From Theristus sp. LFF4_11 (lineage: Eukaryota > Nematoda > Chromadorea > Monhysterida > Xyalidae): a stretch of DNA of 64,000 bases. Every line of letters begins with the position of its first letter. Position 1 is the stretch's first letter. The position numbers and the translations under genes are program-made. The notes beneath the pieces are model-generated. The model saw only the letters and a list, made by a program, of their open reading frames with translations, searched no databases and had not been told where the DNA came from. This document shows positions 45,701 to 57,790 of this stretch, one piece after another. Where the stretch lies: NCBI GenBank assembly GCA_030248135.1, contig JASANC010001358.1, positions 35,873-99,872 on the forward strand, given 5' to 3'.

Positions 45701-48700
45701 GTAATCTAAGAAAGCAAAAAGGACGTCTGAAAGTGACAGTGAAAGGCCATCGAAGGGCAGTGGAATAATATTTTTTTCATCATAATCAAATGACACAACA
45801 TTTCATTACTAGCACCCCTGATCATCTGTCCCGCGTTTAATCCAGATTGGTGCAACGCGCTAACTTGCAGAACAATTCTTTGCCTTGCCAAAAAACTCTT
45901 TCCCCGGTTAACTAGAGGGCAATGATATTACAACCAATCAGTGCATTCGAGTTAAACTTGGACAAGCCATTTAACAAGTTAGATGCAAGGAGCACAGTGA
46001 AAGCGAGAGAAGAAATACCATCGAAAAGCTTTTTTACGACAGAAAGAAGTTCATCGGATGGCTCATTCTATCCAATCCACGGCGACAAGAAAGAAAGATA
46101 AACAACGATGATTCGCGGCATGACGTCTGTCTGCCCTTTCGTTGTTTCAACATTGTTACATTCAAAAACATGCTTGGTGAACATTCCACTGGCGAGAAGA
46201 CATCAACAAACCACCGAGTGATAATGGTGACAGAAAAATGAATATTTATTCAAAATCATCTCCGTTAATCCGTATTGATTGATACGTGAAACGAGTGAAA
46301 GGAAAAGCAAAACGGACACCAACGCTGCCGAGCTAACAAAAACCTGCGTTTTCAAATTCAGTACGGGGAGGATGAAACCACCGGATAAACAGAGAACTGC
46401 CGAAATATGTAAAATCCCGAATGATTGATTGATCAGTTGCAGTCGGCTGGGCTCTGTCACAACTGCAAATCAATTAGCACACACGCACATAACAATACAC
46501 AATCACAACAAACAATCCTCCAGAAGCTACTCCAGACATATCCACCACCTGCTTATTAGGGACGAAAGGAGACAGTGGAATTAGCACGCATATTATTTGT
46601 CGTCTTGCCAACAAAATTTCCAATTACTCAAGGGGGCGGACGGGACCAGGGGCTTGAGTAGGTCGGGGAGGGGGAGGTGAAAGTAAAAACACCACGGCGC
46701 TAATGACGTGCCCGGCCAATTTGACCCGCACTCACCTCATATCACAGTTCATTCGAAAAATCGTGGAAAAATAATAAATCTCCCTCTCTTGAACTCATTT
46801 TCTCTTAATGGAGCCGACTCGTGGCCTCGATTGTGGGAGGCTCAAAGCAGAAAGAGTTACAACAAGTGCAACAAGAGGCCGAAAAATTGAACGCACGCAA
46901 AAACTGTAATTTACAACGAAGCCACACCACACGCAACATGTGCACAATGGAAACCCGATACGGATCACACCGGAGAATGCGAATGCTGACACTCACTCAG
47001 TGACTACCGTACCTACCGTTTCGGACTGGGTTTCGACGCGATCTTGCTGAACACCAAGACCCACCCGTGAAAGAAACGTTGTTTTGAATTTGAAGGTAGA
47101 ATTAAGCAGAAAAATGTCATTTATGTGAGAAAGCACGATCACAGCTGAATTGACATTCAGAATTTTCGTCGATTTTAGCATCATTTCTGACACAGCAGAT
47201 ACCGTAATGAACGCGCAATAACTTCGCAAAAGTAGCTTGAAATCATGGATGTCACATCATGGTTTGCGGTGAGTCTGTTGTGCTGTTGTTTTTTCAGAGG
47301 GCATAAAGAAATGTCAAAAAGGAGCAAGGAGTAAAAATAGTGAAAATAGATGATGGCACTTCAGATAAGAGCTGAGAATAATGAAAAGACAACAGTTACC
47401 ATAGAAATAGCTCGTAAACTAATTATTGAGTTATCGCACATATGCTTTATAATCGCAGATAATAATACCATGCTCCACTACTGCATTTCTGTGACCTCTA
47501 TTGTTGTTTTTACAATCAATTAGATTTTTGCCCGTCTTTTGTTTGACCGAACAATGTGGTGAAACCACGAAAACTCCATTCGGTAACAAAAGAAACATGC
47601 CAAAAAAACTTGATTAAAAAACTGAAATTAGAACTCACCGTTTGCCGCCTCGCATCTCCAACGAAAACTTCTTGTCGCGATAGTAAAGATTCTCCAGTTG
47701 CTTCCAGCGAAAACGCTAAAACGAGAAAATTCAACTTTTTTAGTCCAAACGGTCTTTCGGGGTAGAAAAAGTTCTGCAATAAACCAATCAATACGCTCAT
47801 TTCACCCAAAAAGTCTTGCATGTTTGGTATGTTATAAAAAATCTGCCGTTCAGAATCATCGTTATTGTTTAATCACCAATGTTGAGCAGAACTCAATTCA
47901 AACATGGCCAATCAGCCCAGAACAAAAACAAAAGCACAAGATGCCACCCCCACGGCACCTTTTTCGGCTCGAATCGATTCTCCGGATCGAACTGCATGAT
48001 GCCGCTGGCGTTGATGCCGAGCAGCCACTTGGTGGCACTCTTGTCGAACACTTCATAGAAACGCATGCCGTATGTCGGTGAGCGCTCGACGGACGTCAGG
48101 AAACTGCGGCAAAATGTTGGCAATAATGTGAACTCAAGGCTGAACACATGATCAACACCAAGTTGTGGCATGGGATTCACTGCATCATATCATCAGATGG
48201 CCAACATCATATGCAGAAGAAGGGCGGCCCCATCTGCACGTGATGTTGACAAAGTCGCCAACAGTGTCTCTTCTGAAGACACAATGTCGACCACTGTTGT
48301 CGAGTTTGGATCGCTGCAGTGCGAGCGAACTTCGTTGTACCAGACAACAATAAAAAAACCGAAGAAACGTTTGTCAGTAGAACATTACACAACAGAGAAT
48401 GAACGCACCCAATCATGGCGGCGCCAACAGACACCCCACAAAGATCTCGGTACTTCGCCACGGTCTCGTGTTCACTGAAAACACCAAAGAATGAAAATAT
48501 GTAAAAATAGCTTTCAAGTCTACTTCAATAGCTTTCAAGTTTAAGTCATTTCAATCAGCTGGTTGGCTGGCTTACTAATTCGGCAAACTGACTGGCCGAA
48601 CCAGCTCGATGCATCCAATCAGTGTGTCGTCCAAGTGCTAAAATGCACAAATTGAATATGTTTCGCAGTTCGACTGTGCACAATGACTTCGGAACAATTG

Positions 48701-50757
48701 AACATGATAAGCTGCACCAGAACGATACTGACTCAAGACCTTTCATGCAACACTGATTCACCGATTTGCTACATTGAACGTTGGCAACCACACAGCCAGC
48801 AATACTTGACTCAAAATCACGCTTTTCGCATTTTAATGCTTGCAAAAAAACGAAGCTGCAACGAACAACCAAACGAACGAACAATGAGTCACTGCGCACG
48901 TCGTACAGTCCAAAGAATCCGTCACTGGCGTTCGCTGGCGCTGGCAGCTCGAACTTGCGCAGCCAACCGGTCGACATCGAGTCGCTGAAAGCATGAAACG
49001 CGCTCATTCGCAGGCGCATGTCCGTAAATACCATGACTACAAGGCCATCTGGCTAATATTTACAACTAGCTGATTGGTTGGTTGCATACATGTGCAGTTG
49101 ATGCATGAAGTATGTGCAGGCAAACTCCGCCTCCACAGCAATGCCTGCACAGAATGCACGCATCAACTGCACGTTTGTGCAACCATCAGCTAGTTGGATA
49201 TTATTAGCCAGATATACAGGGATGGACTGTACACACAGGGAGCACAGGAAAAGGGAAAGACATGTGCTTGCTGGTGTTTGCTTCTGAATGTTGTAGATAG
49301 TTTACCGTTATGATCCCTGACAAAAATAAAGATTATTGAAATATGAAAAAACACGGATTGCCTATGCCACTGCCGCAAACCTGCAATGATCGCCATAGTA
49401 GATCTGCAGCAAATACGCAACGACCAACTGCAAATGTGATTCTTGTTCAAACAGCAGGTTGCCTTTCATCAGTTCGGCGCGTTGCTGCAGAAAGAACAGC
49501 TCGACTGTGCTCGGCTGCTCGAGGCGGTGCACGCGCACGGTGAACCTGGAAACGTTGGTGATTTTTAAAATTGAGCTTTGAAATTCTCGGCCACAAATTA
49601 AACAAGTAAGATCTCACCCATACGTTTCAGATAAAACAAACAGATTGCTTTCACAGGACTTGGGGCCAGACGCACATGCGCAAGACAACAATGTTGAACG
49701 TTAGTTATTCGTTTTATGGGCCGAGAACTGTGCGGTGATCTCAAACCGACAAGCTTCGAATTAGCCGCACCGCAGTGCGCTTTTTACTCTGTACTAACGG
49801 GAGAAACCGCGCCAGAATGGCAGCCCTACTCCGCGCAAAAGTCAGTCAGCGGCCAATGCCACCCTCGTGGCCTGGAGGTAGCGCGTTGGACTCTTGTCTG
49901 TGCGTTCGGGTGATCGAGCCCCGCCGAGAGGTGTATAGACAATGACAGAGACAACCCGATGGGCGTCCTACCCTACTCGACGGAATTCTGTACGCTTTTC
50001 TGGGTTAGCCCAGACGCATTGTTAGCCCAGACGTTAGAAACATTACGTGTAATTCCGAACAACAGCAAACAACAAAAGCCAACAATCAGCAAACGAGACG
50101 TACCTGACGAGATGATAGACAACGAGCGTCGCGCCGCTGGCCAGATGTTTCTTTGGATAATCGTGGTCCAGGACACGCCGGTCATGGTCGATTTGGAGCC
50201 AGTGATATTGACAGCTGCAGCATGGAAAACACTTGTCGAAGCTGTTCGATTCGAAAATTTGAAATTTGATCTATCGTGTCAAACGTGTCAAACCGAAATG
50301 ACGTCATTGGGTTTCGAAACGCCCACTTATGATAATGCCCAAGAACCAGAAGTTGAGTTTGACTCACTTTTTTCACGTTTTTCACCCCAAGAGATCAGCC
50401 AATCTGAAGTTATATGAATGACAAGCAACGTGTTTGAGAGCACATTTCAGCGAGACACGTTCGAGCAAATAGGCTATACGAGCTGCTGTTTACAAGAGTG
50501 TTGTGGACATGAATCAACGTAGCCAAAATCAAAACCGAACTACTGGCCATTCTGAACCGTTACTGAAATACCAAACAGCAACGAACGCACATCTCATCGG
50601 TGTACGCGAGACCGAAGTACTGTTTGTCGGGCTCCTTCAGTCTGCAGTGCGACGCAACGATGTTCAACAACTCGACCGTCTGCAGTCTCGGCTGTACGAC
50701 GATGTCGAGATGGCGTCCATCAAGCAGCACCACCTGCGTACGGCGACCGTCGCTCAT
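33723..50757 (-). CDS. frmd4: FRMD4-type scaffold: FERM domain plus CUPID domain
   Basis: Twenty-two exons, high to low: 50591-50757, 50104-50214, 49381-49545, 48907-48984, 48409-48474, 47959-48103, 47639-47715, 41270-41414, 40351-40447, 39709-39846, 39461-39588, 39050-39178, 38517-38745, 38129-38317, 37724-37909, 37315-37519, 36698-36902, 36264-36429, 35602-36031, 35157-35332, 34393-34744 and 33723-33858. They total 3720 nt, 1239 residues. FERM covers 1-320 (MSDGRRTQVVLLDGRHL, FFLQQRAELMKGN, SPTYGMRFYEV, RWKQLENLYYRDKKFSLEM, KSIWAFAVAQHTFYL). The CUPID region, about 400-545, binds cytohesins in vertebrates (QMPKEIHKTLAPGEALPKIK, RRMGTAFAIPEDVF, VRKKRQKDWEAARKRQ). A long Ser/Pro-rich tail follows, ending KATIV. 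FRMD4 proteins link PAR3 and cytohesin/Arf6 at cell junctions. ATG follows a splice acceptor, so an untranslated first exon is likely. The ends of exons 16-18 and 21 have alternatives. Confidence 0.92.
34160..34352. repeat. Inverted-repeat family S, copy 1
   Basis: About 190 bp in the last FRMD4-like intron. Ends GATTCCGAGACTCAATGTGC and GCACCGAGTCGC are inverted repeats; internal inverted stretches include GGCAATTCAAAC / TTTGGAATTGCC and GTGACCCG / CGGGTCAC. Related copies at 35349, 39948 (inverted) and 53565. Confidence 0.75.
35349..35544. repeat. Inverted-repeat family S, copy 2
   Basis: About 196 bp occupying roughly three quarters of the 269-bp intron 35333-35601. Opens GGTCCCGAGACTTAATGCGC and closes GCATTGAGTCGCAGAACC. 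Close to copy 1 over its whole length, including CCCTGAATAGGGCTGGGTCAC. Confidence 0.78.
38857..39036. repeat. Inverted-repeat family R copy in FRMD4-like intron
   Basis: About 180 bp within the 304-bp intron 38746-39049. Left end GCCTATTTTTTTCAAACGTG then GTCGAGCCGAAATGACGGCAT; right end AATGACGACCTTTCGGTCAG then TCTGACACGTTC. Both TGACGTCA sites are mutated by one or two bases. Confidence 0.75.
39948..40035. repeat. Inverted-repeat family S, partial inverted copy
   Basis: About 90 bp in the FRMD4-like intron 39847-40350. CTGCGACTCAATGCGTTGGC and GGACGTCGAAAGGAAATCAG match the reverse complement of the right end of copies 1 and 2. Confidence 0.6.
41415..47638. other. Large FRMD4-like intron (6.2 kb)
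   Basis: Separates the FERM exon RWKQLENLYYRDKK from the exon RRTFVATPVQVH. I see no nested gene. Contents are AT-rich sequence, inverted CCAAT-word pairs at 43289-43325, 43893-43940 and 44726-44765, and a single word at 45928. An intron this long in a gene of mostly 100-500-bp introns is a natural place for regulatory sequence or further repeats. Confidence 0.6.
49048..49213. repeat. Hairpin element, arms about 70 bp
   Basis: Lies in the FRMD4-like intron 48985-49380. Left arm ATCTGGCTAATATTTACAAC...TGCAGTTGATGC...GTGCAGGC; right arm GCCTGCACAGAATGC...GCATCAACTGCA...AGCTAGTTGG...TTAGCCAGAT. The spacer is about 20 bp (AAACTCCGCCTCCACAGCAAT region). The left arm contains GCTGATTGG. Confidence 0.8.
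49858..50035 (+). mobile_element. tRNA-derived SINE, copy 1
   Basis: In the FRMD4-like intron 49546-50103. The head looks like a degenerate tRNA promoter: CTCGTGGCCTGGAGGTAGCG, then CGGGTGATCGAGCCCCGCC, resembling A and B boxes. The tail (CGATGGGCGTCC, CTACTCGACGGAATTCTGTA, CGCTTTT) is shared with 57630-57785. Confidence 0.7.
50271..50478. repeat. Inverted-repeat family R copy in first FRMD4-like coding intron
   Basis: About 208 bp within intron 50215-50590. Left arm GTCAAACGTGTCAAACCG then AAATGACGTCATTGGG (exact palindrome at 50299-50306); right arm GAGCACATTTCAGCGAGACA then CGTTCGAGCAAATAGGC. Confidence 0.75.
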
Positions 50758-51518
50758 CTGGAAATGCAAAACAATAGAACATTTGGACAAGAAAGTTTAC
50801 GGCAAGCTCACACTGGCTTGGTACTCCTCTCGTTTTCAGTCTTTATTCTTTACTGTTCATTTTTTTCTCAGTCAATCCGAACAAAATCAATGAATCAGAA
50901 GAACAAAGGAAAAATCACAATTAATGTCGTTCTGTTATGAATGAAGAACAGAGCTAACGAACAATTGTACGGCATGGGCGATTAAACATGGCAGCTTTTT
51001 TAAGGGTCCAAGGTGCGCGCAAAATTTGAATAAAAGAAAAAAGACGTTCAGAAACCACATTGTGTGCCAAATTTGACTCGTTTTTTAAACTAATGGATTA
51101 TCCGCGCAATTCTGTGCAGTCTTTCTCCCTTGCACACATGATTGGGAATTATGTTGGCATTTTTGAAAAAGACAACTCCTAGTCTGCGACTGATCCCGCC
51201 TTGATGGACTGCCTCATTTATTCGGCCGTACTGTACCTCAGAATTTTTTTAGAAAAAACGGTTTTTTTTCGCAAAACAAAAACAATAATCAAGCAATCAG
51301 CCAGCACTGCATCTGCAAGAAGGCGGCAAGGCTTTCACATAAAAACATTTTATGCTAACGAAACGCAGAGTGTTCAGAAACGACAGATATCCAACCGAGC
51401 CGAACACCAATGCATACATCACAGTTAGGTTGTATAAGCTACTACAACAGGGCAAAAACGCAATGGTAAAAGCTAAAAACAGGCAGCAAAACAGCCGACG
51501 CAAGAATGTTGGTCGCCA
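50758..51518. other. Upstream region of the FRMD4-like gene
   Basis: About 760 bp 5' of the first coding exon, where an untranslated exon and promoter are expected. AT-rich. I cannot identify a promoter or first exon with confidence. Confidence 0.4.
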
Positions 51519-51526
51519 CATCTACT

Positions 51527-52660
51527 TAGGGGTGGTAAAAAACGGTTTTTTTCAAATCCATGTATATAAAACGGTTTTTTATACCGCGTCCGGTTCTTTA
51601 TACCCGGTTTTTTTACCGACCCAGTATTTGAAGAATCTTGTGATTGCGACAATTTCTGGTACTCTTATTTTACGCAAACCGCTGAATGAGTAAAAGACCA
51701 CAATTCTAGCCAGAAACTGTATGTGTTTCAATGGAAACGTATTCCAATCTTGATTTTATTTGAATCAGTGGCGCTTAGAGAGAATGCAGCATCAGAAAAA
51801 TTATCAGATGCGAGTTTAAAACAAAAAAACTAACGCAAGACAGATTGATATTTGAAACAGCAAGGAATGTGATACATGCAAATCAATTGAACTGACACGA
51901 TCCAGAGATATGTAACTGCACAACAATTTCACCGCGTTTCTAAATAAAAGATCACCGAAAGACAAAAAGAATCACGAACCCGCACAGACGAAAGAAGTGA
52001 ACCGAGAACAAAATTGAAAGAGCAAAAAAATCAGATTGAGATTCGGGTACGACATCACCAACAAAACTTTGAGCAATTTCCGAGTTCAATATAAAGACAC
52101 AGAATTTCAGGAAATTTGACTGAATAAATATTAGCCATTCACCCGATTTTTGTTTATTCATCATCATCATCATGAGTATCATCAATGCAGCCGTCACCAT
52201 CATCATCAGTGAAGTCGTCATCAGAGCTGTCCACACAATTTGCCGATGCAAGCGCAGCAATGTTCTCAGTGGCAGCAGCTGACGCTGCCGACGGGGACTG
52301 CGAATCCGGGCTGTCGCAGTTTGACAGCAACGATTCCGTGCTGTTGCCAGCAACACTTGACACGGGTCTCAGGGTGCTTTATTTATACCAATAGCGTGAA
52401 TTGTGTTCTCCGGAACATCAAGTTATGAAGTGGCGAAAATGAAAATTGAAATGGATATGCGGAATACAGTGCATTTTGAGTGATTTCAAAAATTGAAATT
52501 TGGGTCCTTCGGCGGTATAAAAAACCGGAAAAAAACCAAAATTTACGCGGTAAAATATCGGTAATTTATTTTGGCCATTTTTTGGCGCTGGTATAAAAAA
52601 CCGTTTTTTATACCGTTTTTTATACCGAAAAAAACCGTTTTTTATACCGACCCACCCCTA
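51527..52660 (+). mobile_element. Complete non-autonomous hAT element with 8-bp target duplication
   Basis: Element of 1134 bp with inverted ends TAGGGGTGG...CCACCCCTA, flanked on both sides by CATCTACT (51519-51526 and 52661-52668). An 8-bp duplication and a TAGGGGTG-like end are hallmarks of the hAT superfamily. Subterminal sequence is packed with short inverted AAAACGG and CCGTTTTTTATACC words, a likely transposase-binding array. No transposase is encoded; the interior has a CATCAT-rich stretch near 52160-52215. A truncated sibling lies at 17124-17376. Confidence 0.93.
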
Positions 52661-52668
52661 CATCTACT

Positions 52669-55060
52669 TACGTAGTTTCTTATTTTGCCCATATCGAATC
52701 AACGAGGCATTATTATTATTTATGGGGACATTATCTGCCGTTCCGTAATACAATATTTATTTATGCGTTCGCTGTCCGTTCAGCTTTTCGAAGCAGCACC
52801 GTAAAACCAAACAGTGTTACTCTGTTCTGGAAATGGTCAGAATGACAAAGGGCTGAAGATTAAGGAAAGATTGTGAAAATATAAATACCGAAATTAGAAA
52901 TGGACCGAAACGAGAGAGTGGTATGTAACGACCAACGAGAAACTTTCAGTTCAGATAAATCATATTCATGAGGTATTACTGCCAATTGCCAAACTTATCA
53001 AGCGCTTAGTGTGATGAGTAAGACCTTTTTGATTTGGCTGTGAATTTTTAAATTGTGGATTATTTTCAATTTCACATAGCCGAACGGTGTACCGAAAGGA
53101 ACCAAAACAATTTTACCAACACTCGACTGTACCTCCATTCAGTTGATAACAATCGCAAGCTAATAATTTACATGTGATTGCAGTGCAGTCACGGATTCGG
53201 TCATCGTTCACTGGGAAAACAGTTACAGAAAAACAGAAGCACACCACTCAATCGTGTGTGAGCAGCAGAGAAACATCCATGCAATGTCTGCCTACTAATG
53301 AACGAATTTGCAAAACGCCGAACACATACTGTTTTTATGAACGAGAATGCAGCCTCACAAGGCTGCAGCTATTCATTTAGTCCGCGATTGCATCGCTTCG
53401 GGCGGTTGCTTTATGTTAGTCAATCCTTGACTATCTATCTATGTGATCTGACAGAACAGACACGACTAGACCATGGGGAACACAGGCGAAAGATGGCAGC
53501 AGCACACCCTGGCACAGGGTAGTAGTGTCGGTTATACGCTCGAAAAATACTCGAGTTAATATTATTTTTTATTTTGGTCCGAGACTCAATGCGCGCACAG
53601 TTAGGTAAACAGTTTCATGCATGAAGCAGGAATTCTATATTGGTAAAGTGATCAGAGTCCCCTAAATAGTGCCGGGTCACTTGGGCTACTTTGCAAGCGT
53701 CACTCGATCACTCTGTATTCACTATTATTTATAATGATTTTGTTTCGACCAACCATACCAAGCGAGAATGTTCAAAGTCAGTCACACAACACCAATTTGA
53801 GCCACGCTGCCAATGCAATACTCGAACTACTGCATAAATGTATCTTTTTCCTCTTTTCCGATTCAAAAGTGAAATTGAACCAGACAACCGAGATTTTCGA
53901 TTGAAACACAAGCCAGTGCTAACAAAATTCGTGGCCTATTTATTTCGTCTCGGTTGCCACATGGGTACACACACAGATTAGCATCTGGCTGCACAGTTCT
54001 CGTTTTAATTCAAAATGAACATCGCGTCATTTTCGCTCACAGAAAGTCAACGGAGAACTATGAATAGTATTTCAACGTTTTTGTGCACTCTGTTTCTGTA
54101 AATGAAAGAAATGTTGCGTTAAAAAGAAACAAACAAACGTCAATCAGACAACTGAAACAACTTCCTACAGCTCATACAAAGCTCAGATGCCAACTCAAAC
54201 AATCAGTAATGAGACACACTAATTGGCTGGTTCAAACTGATTTGGCCACTCTTCCAATCACATTAATACAGCCAATCAAGTGCTTGTCAACAAGTGCAGT
54301 TCTAAAGCTTACCAGTGCGATTTTCGACGTCTTTCGCCACATCACCTTGAGACAGCCATTTCAAAGAAGAGTACTAGCTTTTTCTTTCAGAAAATTTCAG
54401 ATTCATCAAACTCCAAAAAACGGCAAATAAACCGAGAACGACAAAAAATCTCAAATCGAAAAAACTCAATAAACCCGATGACACACACCGACAAAAGTTT
54501 TCAGCGAATAACAAAGCATAAATAATAATAATACAGCTAATGCCGACCTAATAGCCACTTGAAAAATCTGACTCTGAAGGCAGAGAGAGTGAGCGGAGAA
54601 ATAATCGCTGAATTGAAAAGAAGAAAGGCTACGCGCAGTTCAATACAACAGCAATGCCGGCTGTCAATTCGTATGGCTAGCTATTCATTTAGTTTAATAT
54701 GTACGTGCACCGATTTTTCACACAATAGGTTTGCAGTGGTGATCAAATATAATGGAAGAATTTCAGACGCACACACATTGCCAACGGTACGCCACCGTGT
54801 TGGGTCTCGAAACGATCTTCTTTTGTCATGGATTGAAAATAGACCAGTGAAAAGAAGGAAGGCACACTGCACAAGGCACGGGCTCAGTGGAGTGGCATAG
54901 CGATAGCTTTCTGTGATTTTAAGAAAATGGAAACAAAATCCAAATGACAATAAATACCGCACACATTTCCTCGAGAAGTTCATGTTCGATGACATGAAGT
55001 AATGAGTGTTATTATGAAAACGCGTAAAAACGCACAAATGAAGCCACAAGGGTAACGCGC
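52669..55060. other. Gene-poor region with a partial family S repeat
   Basis: AT-rich, no gene found. At about 53565-53695 there is a partial family S copy (GGTCCGAGACTCAATGCGCG, then GAGTCCCCTAAATAGTGCCG and GGGTCACTTGGGCTA). Inverted ATTGG-type words lie at 54222 and 54277. Short frames around 54559-54900 show no recognisable domain. Confidence 0.5.
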
Positions 55061-55310
55061 TCAGTGAAGTAGTTCACAACGAATCGCGCCTTCATTTTCG
55101 AAGACGACTGCAGTATTCTTGAATCGCGGATCAACGTACGTGGCCATGATGTTGGATTCGTTGTGGAAAAGCGCACGGAAGCGTGTGTCGATGCTGGTCA
55201 GCAGCGTTTTTTTCGTCGTACCAATGCCACTCGCATCGACTTGTTCGATGCGCTGCTTCAGTGCGCAAACGGCGGGCAACACCATTGAAATGGATTCGTC
55301 GTCTCGTGGA
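55061..55310 (-). pseudogene. hAT transposase remnant (BED-type/ZBED-like), carboxyl part
   Basis: Short open stretch reading ESISMVLPAVCALKQRIEQ, then LLTSIDTRFRALFHNESN and IMATYVDPRFKNTAVVF, before a stop at 55061. The phrase IMATYVDPRFK with a preceding ISMVLPA block is typical of hAT transposases just before their dimerisation region. Everything amino-terminal is missing, as are the final hAT blocks, so it is a broken copy. The gene runs leftwards, away from the CCGG-rich hAT-like end at 56802-56914, so both may belong to one decayed element. Confidence 0.8.
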
Positions 55311-55736
55311 TTTGTCGTTGGGGGGGGGTATCGGGTTTTAGGGGATCACGGCACCTCCGCACACCCACGTTACCACACGTCGTTAAAATCGCTGGTGTTC
55401 TGGGGCTCACATAAAAGCAACTGTTTGACAGCTAACTTAATATGACCAACGAAGATGGCTGATTTCAAAAAAAAAACCCTGCTATTGTTCATCAACAACG
55501 TTGGCCAAAAGCTGGCAGCCACGTTTTTTAAAGTGGACGATGCTGCACATAAGTTTACCACTCAAGACAAAAGCAGTGAACCATTTACCATTGAACAGAA
55601 CACTAAACTAAAGAAACGCTCACTGATCACATGTCAAATGCACAACAACAAAACCAACAAAGCACCGAAACAAATTTGTCAAACCATTGAACAGCTCTGA
55701 AACGGAGGAATCAACTGGTTAATTCGCGGGTCTCGG

Positions 55737-56795
55737 CTAGGGTTAGGGGAAAAAAAAAAATCCGGATTTTTTTTTAAATTAAAAAAAAAAATTTTTTTAA
55801 AAAAAAAAAATTTTTTTTTTACAAGTTAGGTTTGTTCGAAGCGTCTCGTCGAGCTGAGTTCATCTAGACTATTTTCAGAACGATCCGGAAAACTATAAGA
55901 GCGAAAATCGTGTTTTATTGAAATTATGTCCATTTCATAGAGGGAAAGTTGCATTTTCAACAGTAAAACAGGACAATTTTCGACGTGTACTTGAATATTG
56001 AACCGTTCTTAGTTGTTCCTCTTTAGAAAATTACCAAAATTTGACTGTGTTCAAAAATTCCTGTTTGCTGTAGCTAAGTCGGCAACCCCTGTCGACCCGG
56101 TCGCCCCCCCCCCAAGACACTTACTTTCAGGTTCAACCAGCTATGCTATCTGCCACATGGCGAGAGCCCACTCTTCAAATCATCGTATCGAAAACACGTA
56201 CCATGATTTCGCGATCACGTTGCGGGCAACTGACAGACGCAAGTTTAACACGTTAGTTTAGCTCAGCACGCAAGTTTTAACATGTGGCCATGTTATCGGG
56301 TATCTGAAAAACGGTCGTGTGATGTGGTATTAACCAACATCTCCGCTCCAATTGTTTAACAATATATCGCACAACTCCATTGTAGACCTATAACATACGC
56401 CAATCAACAAAATATCATGTTCATCTCATGGCCTACCGACTGAAAAAACATGTTCTAAGTTGCAAGAAAACGATTTCTGAAACGATATTTCAATTCAGTT
56501 AGTCATTTCAACGCTAAAAATTGACTCTAGAAGTCATCCAAATCGAAAAACATGGAGTACGTCGGTCAAAATGACCAAATAATGACATGTACCTAAGCAC
56601 ACAAAGAAGTTGGGAAGAAAATTTGGTTTGAACTTTCAAAAAATTATGCCATAAATCGAATTTTCAGAGCAAAGTAGAAGAAAAATTTTTCAAATTTTTT
56701 TTTTTAAGTTTGAAAAAAAAAATCCAAATTTTAAAAAAAAAAAAAAACAAAAAAAAAAATAAAAAAAAATTTTTTTTTCAAAGCCCCTAACCCTA
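55737..56795. mobile_element. 1.06-kb element with TTAGGG-like inverted ends
   Basis: Inverted ends TAGGGTTAGGGG and CCCCTAACCCTA, each followed inward by long A and T runs. CTCGGC occurs immediately outside both ends (55731-55736 and 56796-56801), a plausible 6-bp target duplication. Non-coding. It appears inserted beside or inside the CCGG-rich sequence at 56802-56914. Confidence 0.75.
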
Positions 56796-56801
56796 CTCGG
56801 C

Positions 56802-56914
56802 CATTCCGGCCGGATCCGGCAAAATTGCGCCGGAATCCGGACCGGATCCGGATCCAATTTTAGGCGCCGGAATCCGGAAACCGGAATCCGGACCGGAACC
56901 GGCTCCATCCCTAC
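56802..56914 (-). mobile_element. CCGG-rich hAT-like element end
   Basis: Dense array of CCGGAATCCGG and CCGGATCCGG words ending at 56914 with CCATCCCTA, the reverse of a TAGGGATGG hAT-like end. Similar in design to the word-packed ends of the element at 51527 but with a different repeated word. Confidence 0.55.
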
Positions 56915-56929
56915 TGACGAACCAGCCAA

Positions 56930-57625
56930 GTGTTGAGCAACCCCCCCCCGGCGAAAGGTCTGAATTACCGAAGCAGCCTAGAATAAAAAAGTTAGTTACA
57001 AAAATTTCGTTGAAATTAGAGCACTTTTTTGTGCGGCATTTTTCCGTCTTTCTTGAATTTGACTCCAACTTGGGGCATCTATTCTTTAAACAACTTTCAT
57101 TGTTCCCATCACCACCCAGTTTCCAGCATACCTCACAAAACGTCAAGCGCTTGTTTTATTCTCGCAACCGAGAAAACATTTATCAAAACACAGACGCGGT
57201 GCGTTCAGTGGAGGCAGCGGCACACTGTTGAAAAGTAAGATTGAATGCACATTTCCTTTTTGTCGGCTAAAGAAAACTAAGAGGGTAACAACAATTTGAA
57301 ATAATACAGCGCTGTTTTATGGATCAGAAAAAAACTGACACCAAAAATCAGCATTTCCTCAGTTCATCCAAGGAAACCATAAAAAACAAGAAAAATTATC
57401 CAATTATTCTGTAGCAAATTATCTTTCAATCCATGATGTTTTAAGAGTTCGCTATGTTGCAAATCTAATGGTCTCCGTTAGCTGATAGCCTGATAGTATT
57501 TATATTTATTGAAACTAAAAATAGAAAACAACAACAACAATGCAAAGGTATTGCGGTTGCGAAAAAAACCAACGCAAACTTTTTAGCTTCAACAGCCATA
57601 CCTTAAATGCAAACACAAACACGCT
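56930..57625. other. No gene seen
   Basis: AT-rich sequence with short C and T runs. I see no exon or recognisable repeat. Confidence 0.4.
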
Positions 57626-57629
57626 CCTG

Positions 57630-57790
57630 TGCACGCCCCTCGTGGCCTGATGTCACCTGATGCCGCGTCTCGTTCGTGCGTTCTGGGGGTTGACCGAGGG
57701 GTGATGGGCTCTTGATGACCGAGAAAACTCGATGAACGCCCTACTCGACGGTGTTCTGTGCGCTTTTAGCCCTGGGCCTAGCTGAACATC
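57630..57790 (+). mobile_element. tRNA-derived SINE, copy 2
   Basis: Shares CCCTCGTGGCCTG, TCTCGTTCGTGCGTTC, CGATGAACGCCCTACTCGAC and GGTGTTCTGTGCGCTTTT with copy 1 at 49858-50035. More diverged in the region corresponding to the B box. Confidence 0.65.

Noticed and set aside
55737..56795. Interstitial telomere at TAGGGTTAGGGG
   Set aside because: Only one and a half TTAGGG-like units at each end, in inverted orientation with a flanking duplication; this is a transposon end.
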